Assembly (NCBI RefSeq): GCF_030704535.1
Contig: NC_081822.1
Coordinates: 12,951,001-13,015,000 of the forward strand
Reading direction: 5' to 3'
DNA from: Vitis vinifera
Taxonomy: Eukaryota; Streptophyta; Magnoliopsida; Vitales; Vitaceae
Length of the DNA stretch: 64,000 bases
Positions 58,680 through 64,000 of this stretch are shown here, in pieces. The position numbers and the translations under genes are program-made. The notes below the pieces were generated by a model. It was not told where the DNA came from, did no database searches, and saw nothing but the letters and a program-made list of their open reading frames with translations. Numbering within the stretch: position 1 is the first letter of the stretch; each line of letters starts with the position of its first letter.

Positions 58680-61600
58680 TCATGAGTTCTTGAATCGGAC
58701 TACAACGCAAGTAATGTTGTCAGAGCTCCCTCGTGCATAAGCCTCATGTATAAGTTTTCTTGATGCTGCTTCTGCATCCATAATGTCCTGCACTATAGCC
58801 ACGGCCTCCTGATTGCAGAAGAAAGAACGTTTTTGAGGGGCTTGGATTCCATAAGATTTATCTTCATGGGAAATATCATGTAATCGATCAACATGAAAAA
58901 AAGCATTAAATAGTGAATTTTTACACCTATCCCCATGTTTTGCTTTTGTAAATGCTCAGAGATCCTCAAATAGATATTGATAACATTCTTTGAGGGCAAA
59001 TGTTCATAGGCTACTTCCTGCTAAATTAGACACCACAGCATTTGGAAGTTGCGAAACAGAGAAGCCTTCAGTATACACAAAATGAACCAACATGGACTTG
59101 TGTGTTAAGCGTATCTAGCATATACATGTGTATTTCCGTATTCACTCAATAAAGGAAAGTTTTGGCTCATCTACATAATCAACACAACGATCTTAGAAAC
59201 CTGCCTTTGTTAAATACTATTTATAAAATAACTCATCTCCCATATTATTTTTTCACCCACAAATCAATCAAATGTTGTCTTACTAGCTAGTTTTTCTTGG
59301 CATCATTTCATGATAATATCAAGTTCCAGATGTAATCCAGATTCCCATAGAATCACATCATCTAAGACTGTAACTGTAATATAGTATTACATCCTTCCTT
59401 TTCTTCCCTTGTTATATAGGTGAATAATGCAAGAACTATCACATGAAGTTCCTAGACATTCAGAATATAAGCTAAGAACTATAATTTTTGTATCATTACA
59501 AGTGAACCAAACGAATGACGTTTCATCATTAGTCTGAAGTATTGACTGGTTGAAACACTTTAGAATGATGCATGCCACTATGACACACACTGTTAGACCA
59601 AGGTTTGGCTAATCTCGTTTTATGATGATAACAAAACAAAGTTTGGATCTAATGGTTATACTTAAATGTGGTAGTCAAGAGGAGCTCCTTGGAACCATCA
59701 AGAAGAAGATACACGGAGCAAAAAAAGAAATTTAAAAAGAATGAAGAAAAGATTTATCAAGTTTATCATTAGAATACTTTATATGTAAGATGATGAGTGC
59801 ACTAATTTAGGACTGCATATTTTTGTTAAGCACTAAAACATTCATCCATAAGTTTTTAATTGATTTTATACTTTTATAATTTGGATGAAAATTATTTTGG
59901 GGATGGAAAGACCTACCTAACCTAAGTGACTACCTTGAACCTCAAGCTTTTCATCAAAATCTTTTAAAGTTTCTTAAAAACATTATCGACTTAACTAAGG
60001 TCTCTTACACTTGAAAAAATTCTCAAAATATCGGTTAAAACTTTGTTAGAAGGTGGTTTACTTTCATACGAGTTAGTTAAAAAAGGTCTTAGCCCCAAAA
60101 CATGCATGAACTTTCAAAAATATTGGGCTAGAGCATATGTGGATGACTAGATAGCCATCCGATAGCCATGTGGATGTCCAGGCAATCATCCAATTGTCAT
60201 GTGGACCTCCAAGCAGTCATCTACTTGCTCTATTTTGGGACAAAATGGATACTAGAAACAAAGTGGATGTCCACCTAGATGACCACTTACCTTGAGCATT
60301 GATTTTTAGCTACTAGAAGCCATGTGAACGTCCATCTAGATGACCACTCGGCAATGTGGATGACCACCTGAACATCCATGTTTGTCTTTCGGCCTCCAAT
60401 GGCTCTTTGCACCCCATTAAATGCTCTAATGGCTAATATGCAGATATCTGATTCTAGGAGATTTATTTTATTTCTAATGGCTAGTTTAATCTTTTAACTT
60501 CTATATCAAAGCTCTATGCTTTATTTAAAAAAAAAAAAAAAGAAGAATTCCAAATAATTATTCAATCATCTTTTGAGCTTTAAGAAAATATTTTGAAAGC
60601 ATTGAGCTTAAACTTGCATTCCATTCTTAGTGCACCTAATCAATCCTAGTTTTCTTTATATCCTTGAGCAAAAATTTGTAAACTAGAAATTTGTAGCGAA
60701 AAATTCATTTCTTGTAAATCTTCTGAGGTGAGCTTAAGTGCAGGGTATCACTTGAGGGAAAAATCTATGAATAAGGTATCATTTAAGGTTTGTCAAATGT
60801 GGGGCATCACTTGAGGAATTCAAGAGTGAAGTATCTCTTGAGAAAAAAAGTAAGTGCCCATTGGAGCCGATTAATCCAGGTGTAAAGCTTGATGGCTTGG
60901 TTTGAAAGCTTTGATATAGTGGAACCTCAAGCTTGGGATTGAAGCTAAAGGAGAGTGAATGTAGGACTGGATTGGGTCGAACCACTATAAATCGGAATGT
61001 GCAATCTCTTTATTTATTGATCTTTATTGTTTTTATTATATTATTGGTTATACTATCTCTTACATTCATCATAGTTCATACTTACTATAATTTGTAAAAA
61101 GTGATCATCACCTTATGCACCCCTCCCTTTTGAGTGACTACCTTAGGTTGATATAGTTACTAGTTAGAATCTAACACATACTATAAGATGGGAAAAGAAA
61201 ATACCTGCCTAAAGATTAATATGATGGCCAAAATACCCTAAAATAAACATTAAGGTTGTAGTTTACAATGTGTTCTACTTCCCACTTCTGAACAAATTCA
61301 AATGCACCCAAGAAAAACATCTATCTAAAATCTCACCAAAAGGCAAAAAAACATAAAGACTTCTACATGATTCCATTATTCCCCTGCAGAATGATTTATA
61401 CGTAAGAAAATACTTACCTTATTTGATAAGACATTCCAAAGTCCATCACTTGCAATAATTATAAAATCTACACCATCAATTTCTTCTTCCTAAGCATTTG
61501 AAAGGGATAACTTCATGAGCAACAAGTGGAGTGGAAATATAGTATAAAGACAAGACAATAAAGTTAAACTTTAATACAAAAAATCCAAATCCTTTGTCAA

Positions 61601-63026
61601 AAAAATAAAATGGCAATAAAGATTAAAGAATTTCATTCATAAGTAACTGCATGAATTAAAGTGCAATAAATTTCACTTATTTTAGATGTGAATTTTGCTT
61701 TAAAATTATCATGATTAGCAATGCCCAATCCCCTACTGAAATTAAAGTCCTTCAATTCAGATTATCCAAGGAGAGATCTTCCACATAAAGCATGTTTGCA
61801 AATATCTGTTTTTCTAAACTCTTTCCATGTTTCTTCCAGCTTTCCTGCTTCTCTCCATTTTTCATTCCAGAACATGCATCAAGGAACTCCAACTTGGTGA
61901 TGTTAGTAGTTATTGATCTAAATGAACAATCTATATCAACTCTACCATCAAACATTGGGTATTGTTACCATTAGATACACTAACTTGTAATTATAATTAT
62001 TATTTTTAATTTTAACAGACACATGCATTTGGATTTTTTATTTTTAATCTGACTCTTTAGTAATGTATTGAAAATCTTCATTCCCACTATCCAGAGATTC
62101 CACTGGCTTATTACATGGCCATAATCTCTTTGCCACTCAATGTGTGGTCCATACAGTATAGCGGTCAACTTGCTCAGAACCCCTCAAAAGAGTAAACGAA
62201 TGAGGGCTCACGTGCAGCAATAAGCACAGGATCAGCATCCTTACCAACTAAGCATCATTTCATTTTCTTTCTTGGCATTACTTCACACTGGTGAAATTGA
62301 TCCAAATAATAACCACATCCAAAAATGTCCAATGCATAGTAAAACAAGGAAAGTGCCTCACAACCATATTGAAAATGCTCAAGTGGCAGGGAAATTTTTT
62401 TCATAATGGAGATGGTTAATGTGCCTTACAATGATGAGATAGGAAAGTTTTTCATAATGGAGATGGGTTAATTTGCCCTATGATGAAAAGACAAGACATG
62501 GAAGGAACAGTCCACACCCACATGAAAAAAATATTGCACAAAAAAAAAAAAAAAGAGGTGCACCCCAATTTTAAAATTAAATATAGCATCAAGTGGAAAA
62601 TTCCACCAAACTGAAAAGAATCAGAAGCTCATGTCTGGCAATTAAAATTTTAAATACCCAAACTACTAAAAGAGGGCAGACCAAATTCCCAACAACATGC
62701 ATTTCCCATGCTCTTTGTATCTCCTTTAGGTAGTCTGGATACAATGGACCACTCACAACAATAATATATAAAATTACTTTAAAGTTAGCACATAGATTAT
62801 AATCCATTATATGTAGATGTATTAGCATCATATAAGAGAGCACCTCCAGGGTTTACAAAATAAAAGATTCTTGTGAGACAAACGAGAGGAGCAATCATAT
62901 TTTTGCACTTGAACAGCACCCAATATAAGATTACCTGAATTTCTGGATCAGCAACAACATATGCCTTAAGAAGTTTATCCCCAAATGCACGAGAAACAGC
63001 AAGAACACCACCAACCCGCCAGGTTC
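58680..63026 (-). CDS. Protein phosphatase 2C, C-terminal part (three exons visible; gene continues past the right edge)
   Basis: PP2Cs are Mn/Mg-dependent Ser/Thr phosphatases. Visible exons in coding order: 62935-63026 (reads [20 protein letters not shown] and VVADPEIQ), 61418-61489 ([20 protein letters not shown]) and 58680-58808 (EAVAIVQDI, then [15 protein letters not shown], ending TGA at 58680-58682). Phases fit, and the first visible exon begins with two bases of a split codon. Metal-binding aspartates of the fold are visible in SDGLW and SDNI. The sequence is closest in memory to the plant PP2C subgroup that includes Arabidopsis WIN2/PP2C59. The N-terminal half lies beyond position 64000; no further exon was found at 63027-64000. 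The last intron (58809-61417) contains a 1.59-kb solo-LTR-like insert. Confidence 0.92.
59591..61176. mobile_element. Probable solo LTR (about 1.59 kb) in the last PP2C intron
   Basis: The block begins TGTTAG and ends CTAACA, perfect short inverted ends of LTR type. It is flanked by CACAC on the left and CATAC on the right (four of five bases match). Near the right end is a GGGTCGAACCACTATAAATC-type segment seen in LTRs of large plant retrotransposons. At 60130-60390 a GTGGATGTCCACCTAGATGACCA-type phrase recurs five to six times. No gag or pol coding remains, so a solo LTR formed by LTR-LTR recombination is likely. Assignment to a SIRE/Maximus-like or other lineage is tentative. Confidence 0.6.
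62395..62495. repeat. Two-copy tandem repeat of about 52 bases
   Basis: A unit beginning TTTTTCATAATGGAGATGG is present twice in a PP2C intron (62395-62447 and 62448-62495), with about 80% similarity by eye. Confidence 0.6.
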
Positions 63027-63639
63027 CTAGTGAAGTTCAGAAACATTTTAGAGAAATTTCAGGTACAGTTTACTATCTGAAATCCATGTTAGACTTGTAT
63101 CATTGGAGCTTGGGGATAATCATAACAACCAAAACCACATTAGCAGACCAAATATAAAATTTACACCTTCACAGAAAATTAAAATTAAAATTAACAAAAA
63201 AAAAAAAAAAAACCTTCATACCTTTTTTATTGGAAAAATTATCATCATACTTAACAAATTATTTCAAAAAAGAAGGTAAAAGATTGCCACAAAAAAAAAA
63301 AAACTAAAAAGCTTTAATTCATGCTGCCACATATATGATCACATGTACACAATTTAGAGTTCACTACCACAAAATCTACAAATATATACAAGTCAAATCA
63401 AAATGAAAACAATTATAGATAAGAACTGAAGCATACAATAAAAGCACAATATACTTGGAAACAAAATGTCGTTTGTAAACAAACTAGTTATGGAAGTCAT
63501 GGAGCTGCTGGTTTTCAAGACAAATCATTTTTGTTTAACTTCCATATTTACTTTAAATTTTATTGATGTGAACATGCATGTGATCACTATGTAAGAATAT
63601 ATATTATGCATTAAAGAAATCATCTAAGAATCAATGTCT

Positions 63640-63900
63640 TTTTTTTTTTTTTTGGATAGGTAAACAAGAATTTATATTAGAAGACACCTAAAGAGGGAGC
63701 AACCTAATACACAAGAGCTATGACAAGTCATCAAAAGAAACAAAAAATAAAACAAAAGAAAAGAATTGCTTGCACAATATGGACAATGCAACACATTGAT
63801 GATATGCACAAAAGATGCTTCCTCATTTCCTGATCTCCCAGACCACACAAACAAAGAGTACATAAAAACATTTTTCAGTCACAACTCCAACTGCTCCAAA
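63640..63900 (-). mobile_element. LINE 3'-end fragment upstream of the visible PP2C exons
   Basis: On the minus strand the fragment ends TTCTTGTTTACCTATCC followed by a run of about 18 A, the same tail type as the LINE at 49940-50801. Upstream of the tail a frame reads SLFVWSGRSGNEEASFVHI with stops further on. It is 5'-truncated. It probably lies in an intron of the PP2C gene, because visible PP2C exons lie downstream on the same strand and the rest must lie past 64000. Confidence 0.5.
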
Positions 63901-64000
63901 CCATTGAATATTTGTCTATTACAACTTTTCCCTAAATGCCAACATAAGCATAATAGGGCTATATTTCCTACTTTTCTCTGCTTCGCATATAGGAAACATT

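Overview
This is a nuclear window from a flowering plant. It carries spliced genes with GT-AG introns, AT-rich intergenic DNA, LTR retrotransposons, LINE and SINE copies, MITE-like elements, a Mutator-like element and a fragment of plastid ycf2. The five host proteins read as core-eudicot proteins. Together with the Copia and LINE types, the overall look is closest to grapevine (Vitis). The genus is inferred and was not verified by a search.

Layout: 1-4400 is intergenic with one MITE-like element. 4400-20500 (+) is an ACT-repeat gene of the ACR3 type: seven coding exons (447 aa), plus a probable untranslated first exon about 10 kb upstream. That leader intron holds an AT microsatellite, an old tandem array and a dead Copia element (about 7236-12013). 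The last intron holds a SINE with a double tRNA-like head and an exact 14-bp target duplication. 20400-23400 is intergenic and includes nuclear-inserted plastid DNA from ycf2. 23400-26800 (+) is an SKP2A-type F-box/LRR gene of four coding exons (370 aa). 26600-28840 is intergenic between convergent genes.

28846-35012 (-) is a DnaJ/DnaJ-X co-chaperone gene of nine exons (360 aa), with one GC-AG intron and a promoter carrying four TGGGCY motifs. 35679-37658 is a Mutator-like element with roughly 180-bp terminal inverted repeats and a transposase fragment, followed by 1.7 kb of AT-rich DNA. 40606-56974 (-) is the RH29/Dbp10-type DEAD-box RNA helicase gene of eleven exons (784 aa). Its last intron contains a young 5,073-bp Copia element (41017-46089) in the same orientation. 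The element has 168-bp LTRs differing at one base and a GACTC target duplication; its gag-pol frame is broken by one nonsense codon and one frameshift. Another intron of this gene has a probable solo LTR and a 5'-truncated LINE.

58680-63026 (-) is the 3' part of a PP2C phosphatase gene (three exons visible) that continues past the right edge. It has a 1.59-kb solo-LTR-like insert in its last intron and a LINE tail upstream.

The genes do not form an operon or a pathway. They are neighbouring housekeeping and regulatory genes: amino-acid sensing, SCF ubiquitin ligase, Hsp70 co-chaperone, ribosome assembly and protein dephosphorylation. The most informative biology is how far the introns have absorbed mobile DNA while the exon frames stay intact. 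I found no convincing sign of a new molecular system.
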